Positions 4,876 to 12,522 of a DNA stretch of 13,162 nt are shown piece by piece. The stretch comes from Deltaproteobacteria bacterium (GTDB lineage: Bacteria; Desulfobacterota; DSM-4660; Desulfatiglandales; B25-G16), in contig QMLT01000022.1 in assembly GCA_003646875.1 (NCBI GenBank), forward strand, positions 1 to 13,162, given 5' to 3'. The notes beneath the pieces were generated by a model. That model ran no database searches and was not told the origin of the DNA. It saw only the letters and a list, made by a program, of their open reading frames with translations. The translations under genes and the position numbers were made by a program. Numbering within the stretch: position 1 is the stretch's first letter; each line of letters begins with the position of its first letter.

Positions 4876-7524
4876 TTAACAAGCAGAGCGCTCAGAAACC
4901 ATATCGAATGCCTTAGATAGTGCATTTTTAAGTGCGGATACCTTTGTTCCGCCCCCTTGTGCCATATCACTTCTGCCACCACCCTTTCCGCCAACAAAAA
5001 TAGACAGATTTTTTATGATCTCTCCAGCGTTAAATTTATTTGTCAGATCAGGTGTTATCCTGCATAGTAAAAAGACCTTACCGTTGCCCCTGGCCCCAAG
5101 CACAATTATTCCAGATTTAAGCTTATCCTTTAGATGGTCCCCAAACTCCCTCAGATCTTTTGGGTCATTTGTTGCCACCTCCTGGCTTATAACATTGACG
5201 CCGTTTATCTTCCTGGCGGTATTAATTAAATCCTCTGATTGTTTCCTTAAAAGTTTGGACTTGAGCAATTCTATCTCGCGATCCTTTTCTTTCTGTTCCC
5301 ATATAAAATGTTCAACCCTTGTGACAATATTGTCAGGAACAGTTTTAAGAAGGCCAGATATAGTTTTAAGATTATTCATCTCTTTTTGTATCTCTTGAAT
5401 AGCCGATTCTCCAGTAAAGGCCTCAATCCTCCTGATACCAGATGCAACTGCCCCTTCGCTTGCGAGCAAAAAAACACCTATATCTCCTGTTGCAGTAACG
5501 TGAGTACCGCCACAGAGCTCCCTGCTAAGACCATCACCAATTGTAATAACCCTTACATTATCGCCATACCGTTCTTCAAAGAGGGCAATAGCGTTTTGTT
5601 TAAAGGCCTCATCTCGTGGCATTATTTTGGTTGTTACAGGCAAATTCTTTTGTATATTGAGGTTCACCAGCATCTCGATCTCTTGTAATCTCTCAGGTGG
5701 TATCTGGGCGAAATGGGTAAAATCAAACCTCATTCTTTCAGGACCCACATGAGAACCTGCCTGTTTCACATGTTCCCCAAGGATTTCCCTCAATGCCGCC
5801 TGAAGGAGATGGGTCGCTGTATGATTTTGCGCAATATTTTTTCTCCGCTTTTCATCCACCATCTCCTCAACCGTATTACCCACCGATATCACACCTTCAA
5901 TAATTTCCCCTTTATGAATAATCAGGTTTGCAGGATACTTGATAGTATCAACAATCTTGATACTCAGCGTATCATTACGCATCCATCCGGTATCTCCAAC
6001 CTGACCACCAGATTCGCTATAAAATGGGCTCTGATCAAGGATAATCTCTACCTGCTCGCCCTCACATGCTGAATCAACGAGGTCACCATCTTTTAGGATA
6101 GATATAACCTTTCCTTCTGCCCTTAATGTTTCATAGCCTAAGAACCGACAGTCCAACCCCCTTGAGTCAAGCATTCTATAGACCTCTGGTATCACCTCCT
6201 GACCACTGCCCTTCCAGCTTCTCTGAGATGTTGCCCGCTGCTCCGCCATGGCCTTATCAAAGCCTTCAAGGTCTATGCTGAAATCATCGTCCCGGGCTAT
6301 ATCCTCTACCAGATCCGGAGGGAAACCAAAGGTGTCATAAAGCCTGAAAATCAAACTGCCAGGAATAATATGACTCTCCTTTGAACGCAACTGATCCATC
6401 TCTTCCTTTAAAAGAGAAAGGCCATGGAAAAGGGTGTCGGCAAATCGTTGCTCCTCATTGATCACAACTTCTTCAATAAATCTTTTAGATTGTCCTAACT
6501 CCGGATAATCGGGGTTCATTAAATCAACAACCTTATCTGTGAGACGATGTAGAAATGGGCCCTTTAGGCCGAGAACCTGACCGTATCGTATTGCCCGCCT
6601 GATTATCCTTCTCAGCACATACCCCCTGCCCTCATTTGAAGGCATGATCCCGTCGGCTATAAGGAATGCGGCAGTCCGACTGTGATCTGCAATTACCTTG
6701 AAGGAGATATCCCTTTTACTGTCCTGGCCATATCGTAATTCTGCCAATTCCTCTGTAAGTTGTACAATATCAACAAAGAGATCGGAGTCATAATTTGAAT
6801 ATACACCTTGCAAAACCGCAGCCAATCTCTCCAGGCCCATACCTGTATCTATGTTTGGCCTGGGAAGTGGGGTAAGCGCGCCATCAGGCTCTCTATTATA
6901 CTGTGTAAAGACCAGATTCCATATCTCGAGGTACCTATCACAGCCACAGCCTGGTTTACAGGTGGGCTTACCACAACCAACCTCAGCCCCCTGATCAATA
7001 TAAATCTCCGAGCATGGCCCACATGGGCCAGTGTTTCCCATGGACCAGAAATTGTCCTCGCCGCCTAACCGCAGTATCTTTTCATGAGGCACACCTATAT
7101 TTTCATTCCAGATTTTATATGCCTCATCATCATCTGTATAGACAGATACCCACAATTTCTTTTCTGGTATACCATACCCAGCAGTCAGGAGTTCCCACGC
7201 CATATCGATTGCCCCTTCTTTGAAATAGTCGCCAAAGGAGAAATTCCCCAACATTTCAAAAAAGGTATGGTGCCTGTTAGTATAGCCTACCTCGTTGAGG
7301 TCATTGTGTTTTCCTCCAGCCCTGACACATTTCTGAGAGCTCGTTGCCCTTGTATATGACCTTTTTTCAAGACCGAGGAATAGATTTTTAAATGGGGCCA
7401 TGCCAGCATTAATAAAAAGCAGTGTTGGATCATCCTGTGGAACCAAGGATGCGCTTTTTACTATCTCATGGCCATGATCTTTAAAATAATGTAAAAATTT
7501 TTCTCTGATTTTTCTGCTATCCAT
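4876..7524 (-). CDS. alaS: alanyl-tRNA synthetase
   Basis: Attaches alanine to tRNA-Ala and clears mischarged Ser- and Gly-tRNA-Ala. At 882 residues it is full length for a bacterial AlaRS. The class II catalytic domain starts MDSRKIREKFLHYFKDHGHE with LFINAGMAPFK (36-46), RHHTFFEMLGNFSFGDYFK (84-102) and a glycine-rich GMGLERLAAVLQG (228-240). A cysteine cluster C184, C189, C193, C195 is typical of many AlaRS. The editing domain shows HTATH (568-572) and CGGTH (671-675), the four zinc ligands. The C-Ala domain ends in GGKGGGRSDMAQGGG. The gene follows recA after a 98-base spacer with a tandem repeat; recX, often found between the two, is absent. There is no clear ribosome binding site before the ATG. 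Confidence 0.98.
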   Translation of the reverse strand: MDSRKIREKFLHYFKDHGHEIVKSASLVPQDDPTLLFINAGMAPFKNLFLGLEKRSYTRATSSQKCVRAGGKHNDLNEVGYTNRHHTFFEMLGNFSFGDYFKEGAIDMAWELLTAGYGIPEKKLWVSVYTDDDEAYKIWNENIGVPHEKILRLGGEDNFWSMGNTGPCGPCSEIYIDQGAEVGCGKPTCKPGCGCDRYLEIWNLVFTQYNREPDGALTPLPRPNIDTGMGLERLAAVLQGVYSNYDSDLFVDIVQLTEELAELRYGQDSKRDISFKVIADHSRTAAFLIADGIMPSNEGRGYVLRRIIRRAIRYGQVLGLKGPFLHRLTDKVVDLMNPDYPELGQSKRFIEEVVINEEQRFADTLFHGLSLLKEEMDQLRSKESHIIPGSLIFRLYDTFGFPPDLVEDIARDDDFSIDLEGFDKAMAEQRATSQRSWKGSGQEVIPEVYRMLDSRGLDCRFLGYETLRAEGKVISILKDGDLVDSACEGEQVEIILDQSPFYSESGGQVGDTGWMRNDTLSIKIVDTIKYPANLIIHKGEIIEGVISVGNTVEEMVDEKRRKNIAQNHTATHLLQAALREILGEHVKQAGSHVGPERMRFDFTHFAQIPPERLQEIEMLVNLNIQKNLPVTTKIMPRDEAFKQNAIALFEERYGDNVRVITIGDGLSRELCGGTHVTATGDIGVFLLASEGAVASGIRRIEAFTGESAIQEIQKEMNNLKTISGLLKTVPDNIVTRVEHFIWEQKEKDREIELLKSKLLRKQSEDLINTARKINGVNVISQEVATNDPKDLREFGDHLKDKLKSGIIVLGARGNGKVFLLCRITPDLTNKFNAGEIIKNLSIFVGGKGGGRSDMAQGGGTKVSALKNALSKAFDMVSERSAC

Positions 7525-7537
7525 AGGCCAATCTAAT

Positions 7538-7578
7538 GTTCATTGTGTTTACACTGTTCATTGTGTTCATTGTGTTTA
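7538..7578. repeat. short tandem repeat of GTTCATTGT in the recA-alaS spacer
   Basis: GTTCATTGTGTT (7538-7549), GTTCATTGT (7556-7564) and GTTCATTGTGTTTA (7565-7578) are successive copies of a 9-base unit with a few bases inserted. On the transcribed strand it reads (AACACAATG)n, just upstream of the alaS start. The array covers much of the spacer. No hairpin, promoter or T-box leader is evident there. Confidence 0.6.
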
Positions 7579-7622
7579 TAGATTTCATAAGGTTTTAACA
7601 CAACAAACCCAAGAAACCGCAT

Positions 7623-8654
7623 TTAGTGAGCTTCTTCTTCAGAAATATTTTTCTTTTCACCCAGGCCAAGCTTTTCCTTTACCCTGTCAGAAATATTTTT
7701 CATTACATCAGGATGTTCGGCTAAAAATCTTCGAACATTCTCCCTTCCCTGCCCCATCCTTTCTTCATTAAATGAGAACCAGGCGCCACTCTTCTCAACT
7801 ATATCTAATTCAACACCCAGGTCTAATATGTCTCCCTCCTTTGATATCCCGCTCCCGTAAATAATATCAAACTCGGCCATTCTAAAAGGAGGGGCAATCT
7901 TATTTTTTACTACCTTAACCCTTGTTCTGCTTCCTATCTTTTTATCTCCATCTTGTATGGAGGCAATCCTTCGAATATCAAGGCGTTGCGTTGCATAAAA
8001 CTTGAGCGCATTCCCGCCGGTAGTGGTCTCTGGGCTACCAAACATTACCCCAATCTTCATCCTGATCTGGTTTATAAAAATGACACATGTCATTGATCTA
8101 TTGATAGTTGCCGCCAATTTTCGAAGCGCCTTTGACATCAATCTTGCCTGTAAGCCAACCTGCTGATCGCCCATTTCCCCTTCTATCTCTGCCCTTGGGA
8201 CAAGGGCTGCAACAGAGTCGACTACCAGGACATCCATGGCACCGCTTCTTACCAAAATTTCAGCGATATCGAGCGCCTGCTCCCCATTGTCCGGTTGGGA
8301 GACAAGAAGATCATCAACATTGACCCCCAGTCTTCTGGCATATGCCAGATCAAGGGCATGTTCTGCATCTATAAAGGCGGCCATCCCATCCTTGGCCTGT
8401 GCCTCTGCAACAATATGAAGGGCGAGAGTGGTTTTTCCTGAGCTCTCTGGTCCAAATATTTCCACTACTCTCCCCCTGGGCACACCGCCCATACCAAGGG
8501 CTGCGTCCAGGGCAAGCGAGCCTGTAGAGATGACAGGTATATCGATAACCGCCCCACCCTGCCCCAATTTCATAATAGAGCCCTTTCCGTGCTGCTTTTC
8601 AATCTGTGTAATAGCCAAATCCACAGATTTTTTCTTTTCTTCATCAATTGCCAT
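7623..8654 (-). CDS. recA: recombinase RecA
   Basis: The DNA strand-exchange ATPase of homologous recombination and the SOS co-protease. It has 343 residues, normal length. Walker A is GPESSGKTT (68-76), Walker B is VLVVDSVAA (142-150), loop 1 contains EGEMGDQQVG, loop 2 contains FGSPETTTGGNALKFYA, and the tail is acidic (SEEEAH). The ATG at 8654 is set by a good GAGGTG 5 nt upstream (8660-8665). It follows thpR by 127 bases, a gap filled by a large imperfect palindrome and a TATAAA (8691-8696, minus strand) with no good -35 box. I found no recognisable LexA box, so damage control is not shown by the sequence. The neighbours cinA and thpR form the classic upstream partners. Confidence 0.99.
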   Translation of the reverse strand: MAIDEEKKKSVDLAITQIEKQHGKGSIMKLGQGGAVIDIPVISTGSLALDAALGMGGVPRGRVVEIFGPESSGKTTLALHIVAEAQAKDGMAAFIDAEHALDLAYARRLGVNVDDLLVSQPDNGEQALDIAEILVRSGAMDVLVVDSVAALVPRAEIEGEMGDQQVGLQARLMSKALRKLAATINRSMTCVIFINQIRMKIGVMFGSPETTTGGNALKFYATQRLDIRRIASIQDGDKKIGSRTRVKVVKNKIAPPFRMAEFDIIYGSGISKEGDILDLGVELDIVEKSGAWFSFNEERMGQGRENVRRFLAEHPDVMKNISDRVKEKLGLGEKKNISEEEAH

Positions 8655-8715
8655 AATAACACCTCTCTTTTATCGAAGGTATTCCCTAATTTTATAATGC
8701 TTTAGTAAATATTTT

Positions 8716-8793
8716 GCCACAGATCTACGCTGATTATCACTGATATTATCTATAAGAATAATATCAGCGATTTCTTTGTATTTAATCTGCGGC
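8716..8793. repeat. 78-bp imperfect palindrome spanning the thpR stop and recA leader
   Basis: The core is a perfect inverted repeat: CTGATATTAT (8740-8749), an 8-nt loop, then ATAATATCAG (8758-8767). The outer parts also mirror each other: GCCACAGAT at 8716-8724, and GCCGCAGAT as the reverse complement of 8785-8793. The whole stretch is thus one decayed palindrome. Its right arm supplies the last thpR codons (GCC GCA GAT TAA). In RNA it would form a long hairpin between thpR and recA. No T-run follows the stem in the direction of transcription, so it is not a standard terminator; processing or attenuation is possible. Confidence 0.6.
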
Positions 8794-9357
8794 CCTCAGT
8801 GGCCATGTAGACATTTTTGTATACACCGGCCCGTCGGGCCTGAGAACACTTTTATAAAGAATAAGCTCATTCAGCTGAAACAGGTCACCAGTAATATCAT
8901 GGTATCTATCAATAATCCATTTCATATTCTCATCCCGATCTATTGGACCTTTAAAGCGGCCAAGCGTGAGATGCGCTCTAAATGGCCTTTTTTCCGGCTT
9001 GAAACCTAATAGCTTTAGTTCTTCCTGTAACTCATTCCTGAGATCTGACAATCCGGCTATATCTCCATTAAGGCCAATCCAGATAACCCGCGGCCTTCGC
9101 CAATGTGGGAATGCCCCAACAGCATTGAGCCTGATCCTGAATGCAGAAAACCCCCTTACCGCCACGTTCACCTTTTCTTCTATATCACCTATTATATCTT
9201 CATCAACAGAGCCAAGAAATAGTATAGTAAGGTGAATGTTATTCGGCTTAACCCATCTCACTGGCAGGGCTATTTTTTTTAATTCTTCGGAAATAATCCT
9301 GATTTGTTCTCTGATCTCAACTGGAAGTTCAAATGCCAGGAATGAACGGATACCCAT
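8782..9357 (-). CDS. thpR: RNA 2',3'-cyclic phosphodiesterase (2'-5' RNA ligase family, LigT/ThpR)
   Basis: A 191-residue member of the 2H phosphoesterase family; the E. coli protein hydrolyses 2',3'-cyclic phosphate RNA ends and ligates 2'-5' bonds in vitro. Both signature motifs are present: HLTI (42-45) and HLTL (129-132). The start MGIRSFLAFELP is typical and has AAGGAG 8 nt upstream. The first 29 bases of the gene overlap the end of cinA in another frame, pointing to translational coupling. The final residues (LRAAD) are encoded by a palindromic repeat, so the C-terminal end may have been altered by repeat insertion. The biological role in this context is not established. Confidence 0.95.
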   Translation of the reverse strand: MGIRSFLAFELPVEIREQIRIISEELKKIALPVRWVKPNNIHLTILFLGSVDEDIIGDIEEKVNVAVRGFSAFRIRLNAVGAFPHWRRPRVIWIGLNGDIAGLSDLRNELQEELKLLGFKPEKRPFRAHLTLGRFKGPIDRDENMKWIIDRYHDITGDLFQLNELILYKSVLRPDGPVYTKMSTWPLRAAD

Positions 9358-10585
9358 TGAGATATCTCCTTACCCAGTCAAGGGCCATCTCTGAAGTATT
9401 ATGTTTTACCTTATCTCTGTCTCCTGAAAAACAGTATTTCCCAGAATATATTTCGCCATCTACCGCCAGACCAATAAAAACCGTACCAACTGGTTTATCC
9501 TCTGATCCTCCGAGGGGACCGGCAATTCCTGTAACAGCAAGCCCCATATCAGTTTTTGCAATTTTCTTGACACCTACGGCCATTTCCCGTACCACCTGAT
9601 CGCTGACAGCCCCGTATGAATCTATGGTGTTTTCCATTACCCCGAGCATCTCAACCTTAGATAAGTTACTGTAAACAATCAGACCCCTTTCAAAATAAAG
9701 AGAGCTTCCTGATACAGATGTTAGCCTGTGACCAATAAGACCGCCCGTGCATGATTCCGCCACAGAAATCGTCATCTTCCGCTCCTTTAGCGCCTCTCCA
9801 ACTACAGACTCCATGATTTCATCACCGGATGCAAATATATACGGCCCTAAAAGATGTCTAATCTTTTTCTCTGCTCTATCCAATTCCCTTTCAATCTCTG
9901 TATCATCTTTCCCCCGGACTGTAATGGTGATGTGGTTTTCAGGGAAGGAGGGATAAAATCCGAACATTACCTTTTTCAGTTCAGCAGTGAGACCTTTGAA
10001 GACATCTGAAATACGGGATTCACTTAACCCATAGACTTTCAGTATTCTATGCCGTGGGACAGCAGCTGGTTTGTACCTTCGCAGAATATCCGGAATAACG
10101 CACCTATTCATCAACTCCCTCATCTGCTCAGGCACACCTGGTAGGAAGTATAAGAGACTATCCCCCTTAGATAATGAAAAACCACACATCTCCCCTTGCG
10201 GGTCTAACATTTTAGCCCCTTTTGGAAGCCAGGCTAATTTTTCTAATGAAGCAGACCAGTTTAAGGCTAATTTTTTTGTAGTATTCTTTATGTGATCAAG
10301 AACGGCCTGATCAAGGATAAGAGGCATATCTAAGGCCCTGGATGCTATCTCGGCGGTAAGATCATCCTCGGTTGGGCCTAAACCACCAGTAACAATGATA
10401 AAATGAGACCTTTTTACTGCCGATTTCAACACAGAAGAAAGTGTATCATAGTTGTCACCAACGGTTCTGATTTCGCTTGCTTCAAGACCGTGGGATAAAA
10501 GGCAACCTGATGCATACCAGCCGTTAAGATCTCTTGTCTTCCCTGAGATCAATTCATTGCCTATGATTATAATCTCTGTTTGCAT
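9329..10585 (-). CDS. cinA: CinA-family protein (MoaB/MogA-like domain plus NMN deamidase PncC domain)
   Basis: A 418-residue two-domain CinA. The N-terminal molybdopterin-binding-like domain begins MQTEIIIIGNELISGKTRDL and carries TGGLGPTEDD (66-75); in homologues it has ADP-ribose pyrophosphatase activity. The C-terminal PncC-like domain has VAESCTGGLIGHRLTSVSGS (275-294) and GIAGPLGG. PncC deamidates nicotinamide mononucleotide in the NAD salvage cycle. The length is that of full CinA. The ATG at 10585 has only a weak AAAAAGA upstream. cinA overlaps thpR and is followed by recA, an arrangement long associated with recombination and competence loci, although no competence function is shown here. 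A palindromic element lies immediately upstream. Confidence 0.96.
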   Translation of the reverse strand: MQTEIIIIGNELISGKTRDLNGWYASGCLLSHGLEASEIRTVGDNYDTLSSVLKSAVKRSHFIIVTGGLGPTEDDLTAEIASRALDMPLILDQAVLDHIKNTTKKLALNWSASLEKLAWLPKGAKMLDPQGEMCGFSLSKGDSLLYFLPGVPEQMRELMNRCVIPDILRRYKPAAVPRHRILKVYGLSESRISDVFKGLTAELKKVMFGFYPSFPENHITITVRGKDDTEIERELDRAEKKIRHLLGPYIFASGDEIMESVVGEALKERKMTISVAESCTGGLIGHRLTSVSGSSLYFERGLIVYSNLSKVEMLGVMENTIDSYGAVSDQVVREMAVGVKKIAKTDMGLAVTGIAGPLGGSEDKPVGTVFIGLAVDGEIYSGKYCFSGDRDKVKHNTSEMALDWVRRYLNGYPFIPGI

Positions 10586-10608
10586 AATCTTTTTAATGCT
10601 CAGTGACT

Positions 10609-10682
10609 AATTCCTCAATTTTTACCCCGTTAAATTCCGAAGGACAGCGAAGCGTATTTAACTGGGGCCTCAATTCCTCAAT
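10609..10682. mobile_element. short palindromic element flanked by an 11-bp direct repeat
   Basis: AATTCCTCAAT occurs at 10609-10619 and again at 10672-10682. Between them lie 52 bases containing facing arms, CCCCGTTAAAT (10625-10635) and ATTTAACTGGGG (10656-10667), which pair with one bulged T. A palindrome bounded by a direct duplication looks like an inserted miniature or REP-like element with a target-site duplication. One copy of the duplication contains the pgpA stop codon, so the host sequence was probably the pgpA end. A related palindrome lies at 2400-2437. There is no coding capacity; if mobile, it was moved in trans. Confidence 0.55.
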
Positions 10683-11199
10683 CCCACCATTCGAGCATAT
10701 ACAGGAGAAACCGCAAAGATAGATATGCATATAAACCGGCTACGAGATCGTCGAGAACTACTCCAAGTCCTCCCTTTACCTTTTTTTCTATTTTCTTTAT
10801 CGGAGGTGGTTTTAGAATATCAAAAAACCTAAAAAGAAAAAACGCTGCTATCAGGTTTATCAAGGTAAAAGGGATAAAAATAATGGTCAATAAGAATCCG
10901 GCTACCTCATCAATTACGATTTCGCCTGGATCAACCGTGCCCAGGATACATTGACTTCTATGGGATGACCAGATTGCCCCTATGATTATTAACAGTAAAA
11001 ATAACGCTTGGTATCTGGTCTGTAAAAAATCTACTAATAAATATAAAGGTATTGCCCCGGCTGTGCCAAAAGTGCCTGGCATGCCAGGAAAAAGGCCTGC
11101 ACCGAACCAGATGGATAAAATTAGGGCAAACTTGTCGATAAAATTAGCGCCCTTGAATGCCTTTAATATGTTTAAATTATCAGATTGATTGTTAGACAT
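10678..11199 (-). CDS. pgpA: phosphatidylglycerophosphatase A
   Basis: An integral membrane phosphatase that removes phosphate from phosphatidylglycerol phosphate to make phosphatidylglycerol. From the ATG at 11199 it has 173 residues. Family motifs are GLFPGMPGTFGT near the N-terminus, DPGEIVIDEVAG, FRFFDILKPPPI and GGLGVVLDDLVAG, with the expected acidic residues. Hydrophobic segments (LYLLVDFL, ALFLLLIIIGAIW, FLLTIIFIPFTLINLIAAFF, LYAYLSLRFLLYML) mark membrane helices. The start is uncertain: a TTG at 11238, 13 codons upstream, has AAAGG 7 nt before it, while the ATG has no site. The ATG gives the more usual length. The stop codon lies inside a direct repeat at the edge of a palindromic element. 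Confidence 0.92.
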   Translation of the reverse strand: MSNNQSDNLNILKAFKGANFIDKFALILSIWFGAGLFPGMPGTFGTAGAIPLYLLVDFLQTRYQALFLLLIIIGAIWSSHRSQCILGTVDPGEIVIDEVAGFLLTIIFIPFTLINLIAAFFLFRFFDILKPPPIKKIEKKVKGGLGVVLDDLVAGLYAYLSLRFLLYMLEWWD

Positions 11200-11337
11200 C
11201 AAGCAGGAATAATTTTTAAGAGTAACGTGCCACTTCAATCCTTAACCTTTACTTACCCATATTTCGATGGTATCTGCACCTTTAAACTTTTTCAGCCTGA
11301 GAGATGGATGTCTTGGGTTCTTTTTTCTTTACTTTTG

Positions 11338-12417
11338 TCAAAAACAAAGTTGGTTTCCAAAATACTCCCTTACAGCCTTTAAAGATATCCTCTTTCGAGG
11401 ATACAGAAAACGTTTTTTGTATTTGTTAATCCTCTCTAAAGACTTCTCTAATCTTTCATAGAGAATATCTCCCTTAAGGATTTTATCTCTGATAAGCTCT
11501 ATGCTGTCAAGGAGGATGGATTGGCTTTTACAAATAAGTAATAGATCAATACCTGCCTCAAAGGCATCTGCTGCTCCTTCAGGGAGGCCTCTTTCTTTCA
11601 CTATTGCTCCCATCTCCAGATCATCAGATATAATTAATCCAGAAAAATGCATTTTTTTTCTTAAAAGATCTGTAATAATCTTTTCTGAAAGAGTTGCTGG
11701 TATGCCTGGTTCAAGGGCTGGATAAACAGCATGAGAGCTCATTATGCAAGCGACATTTGCCTCTATGGCGCCTTGAAAAGGAGCAAGATGGACAGATTGC
11801 ATCTCTTCAAAAGTAGCATGAATAGTGGGAAGGTGTAGGTGTGGATCGAGATCTGATTTCCCCAAACCGGGAAAGTGTTTGGCAACAGCCATTATACCGC
11901 CTTGCTGCAGGGCATTGATCACTATTTTTCCCAACTTAGTTACGGCAAAAGGATCCTGAGAGAAGCTCCGTCCTACAAGATGAGAGTCCATATGTACCTG
12001 AGCTACATCCAGAACAGGGGCCATATTCATATTAAGCCCAACCAGAGACATTTCCCTGGCAGTTGTAATGGCAAATTGAAGGGCGCTTTCTTCTGGGTTA
12101 GTACTTTCCCCTATACCTGCATTACCCGGGAACTGACTAAAAGGTTGTTTTAATCTGGCTACCCTCCCGCCCTCCTGATCAATTGCCAGAAAAAGTGGAT
12201 AGCCGCTATTCTCCATTGCTACCTTCTGTATATCCATGCACAGGTGGGCTAATTGAAGCGGATCCTCTATATTTCTGGTAAATAAAATAATGCCGCCAAG
12301 ATGGTAATTTTTTATTAGCCGGATAGTATTTGTGTCCAATTCAGGTCCGGGAATGCCCCCTATAAATAAACGGCCAATCTTTTGGGTAATCTCTGAAAGA
12401 TCAAGTGTGGGATTCAT
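11338..12417 (-). CDS. nagZ: beta-N-acetylhexosaminidase, glycoside hydrolase family 3
   Basis: A 359-residue GH3 enzyme of the NagZ type, which removes N-acetylglucosamine from muropeptides during cell-wall recycling. Visible motifs are the early IGRLFIGGIPG, the substrate loop DQEGGRVARL (80-89), KHFPGLGKSDLDPHLHLP (180-197) carrying the Asp-x-His dyad (D191, H193), and the nucleophile region IISDDLEMGAI with D265. NagZ usually has KHFPGHG; here the second His is Leu, a variant I believe occurs in related lineages. There is no signal peptide, which fits a cytoplasmic enzyme. The ATG is the only start, since a stop lies seven codons upstream; it has no clear Shine-Dalgarno. It is divergent from the nucleotidyltransferase gene and probably first in the - strand gene run. 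Confidence 0.95.
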   Translation of the reverse strand: MNPTLDLSEITQKIGRLFIGGIPGPELDTNTIRLIKNYHLGGIILFTRNIEDPLQLAHLCMDIQKVAMENSGYPLFLAIDQEGGRVARLKQPFSQFPGNAGIGESTNPEESALQFAITTAREMSLVGLNMNMAPVLDVAQVHMDSHLVGRSFSQDPFAVTKLGKIVINALQQGGIMAVAKHFPGLGKSDLDPHLHLPTIHATFEEMQSVHLAPFQGAIEANVACIMSSHAVYPALEPGIPATLSEKIITDLLRKKMHFSGLIISDDLEMGAIVKERGLPEGAADAFEAGIDLLLICKSQSILLDSIELIRDKILKGDILYERLEKSLERINKYKKRFLYPRKRISLKAVREYFGNQLCF

Positions 12418-12510
12418 AACTATGAATTTTTGAGTTTATTGATTTTCTTATCTTAAAACCCAACAAACACTACTATGGATGTATAATTACTGAAAGATAA
12501 ATGCAATCAA

Positions 12511-12515
12511 AAAGG
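12511..12515 (+). promoter_or_regulatory. ribosome binding site of the nucleotidyltransferase gene
   Basis: AAAGG lies 7 nt before the ATG at 12523. A TATAAT (12482-12487) 35 bases upstream of the start could be a -10 box, but the bases 17 nt before it (CCCAAC) do not resemble a -35 box. The 105-base divergent spacer to nagZ must hold promoters for both directions; only this -10 is suggestive. Confidence 0.45.
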
Positions 12516-12522
12516 CAACATT

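Noticed and set aside
4858..4893. Terminator after alaS (GAGCGC/GCGCTC arms)
   Set aside because: The loop is 24 nt, the stem is only 6 bp, part of it lies inside alaS codons, and no T-run follows.
7538..7578. CRISPR array
   Set aside because: The units are only 9 bases with no unique spacers. It is a simple tandem repeat.
8655..8781. LexA operator upstream of recA
   Set aside because: No CTGT-N8-ACAG or GAAC-N4-GTTC type site is visible. The CTG...CAG of the palindrome has the wrong spacing.
10625..10667. Possible integron attC site (GTTAAAT and ATTTAAC match the core-site consensus)
   Set aside because: The order is GTTRRRY then RYYYAAC, the reverse of the outer attC arms, and no attC-like inner boxes or cassette genes are present. 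It fits a palindromic repeat better.
11200..11337. Riboswitch or other structured RNA in the nagZ-pgpA spacer (CTCTCAGGC resembles part of a glycine riboswitch)
   Set aside because: The matching upstream GGAGAG half and the rest of the consensus are missing. I see no gene or clear regulatory element in this 138-base spacer.
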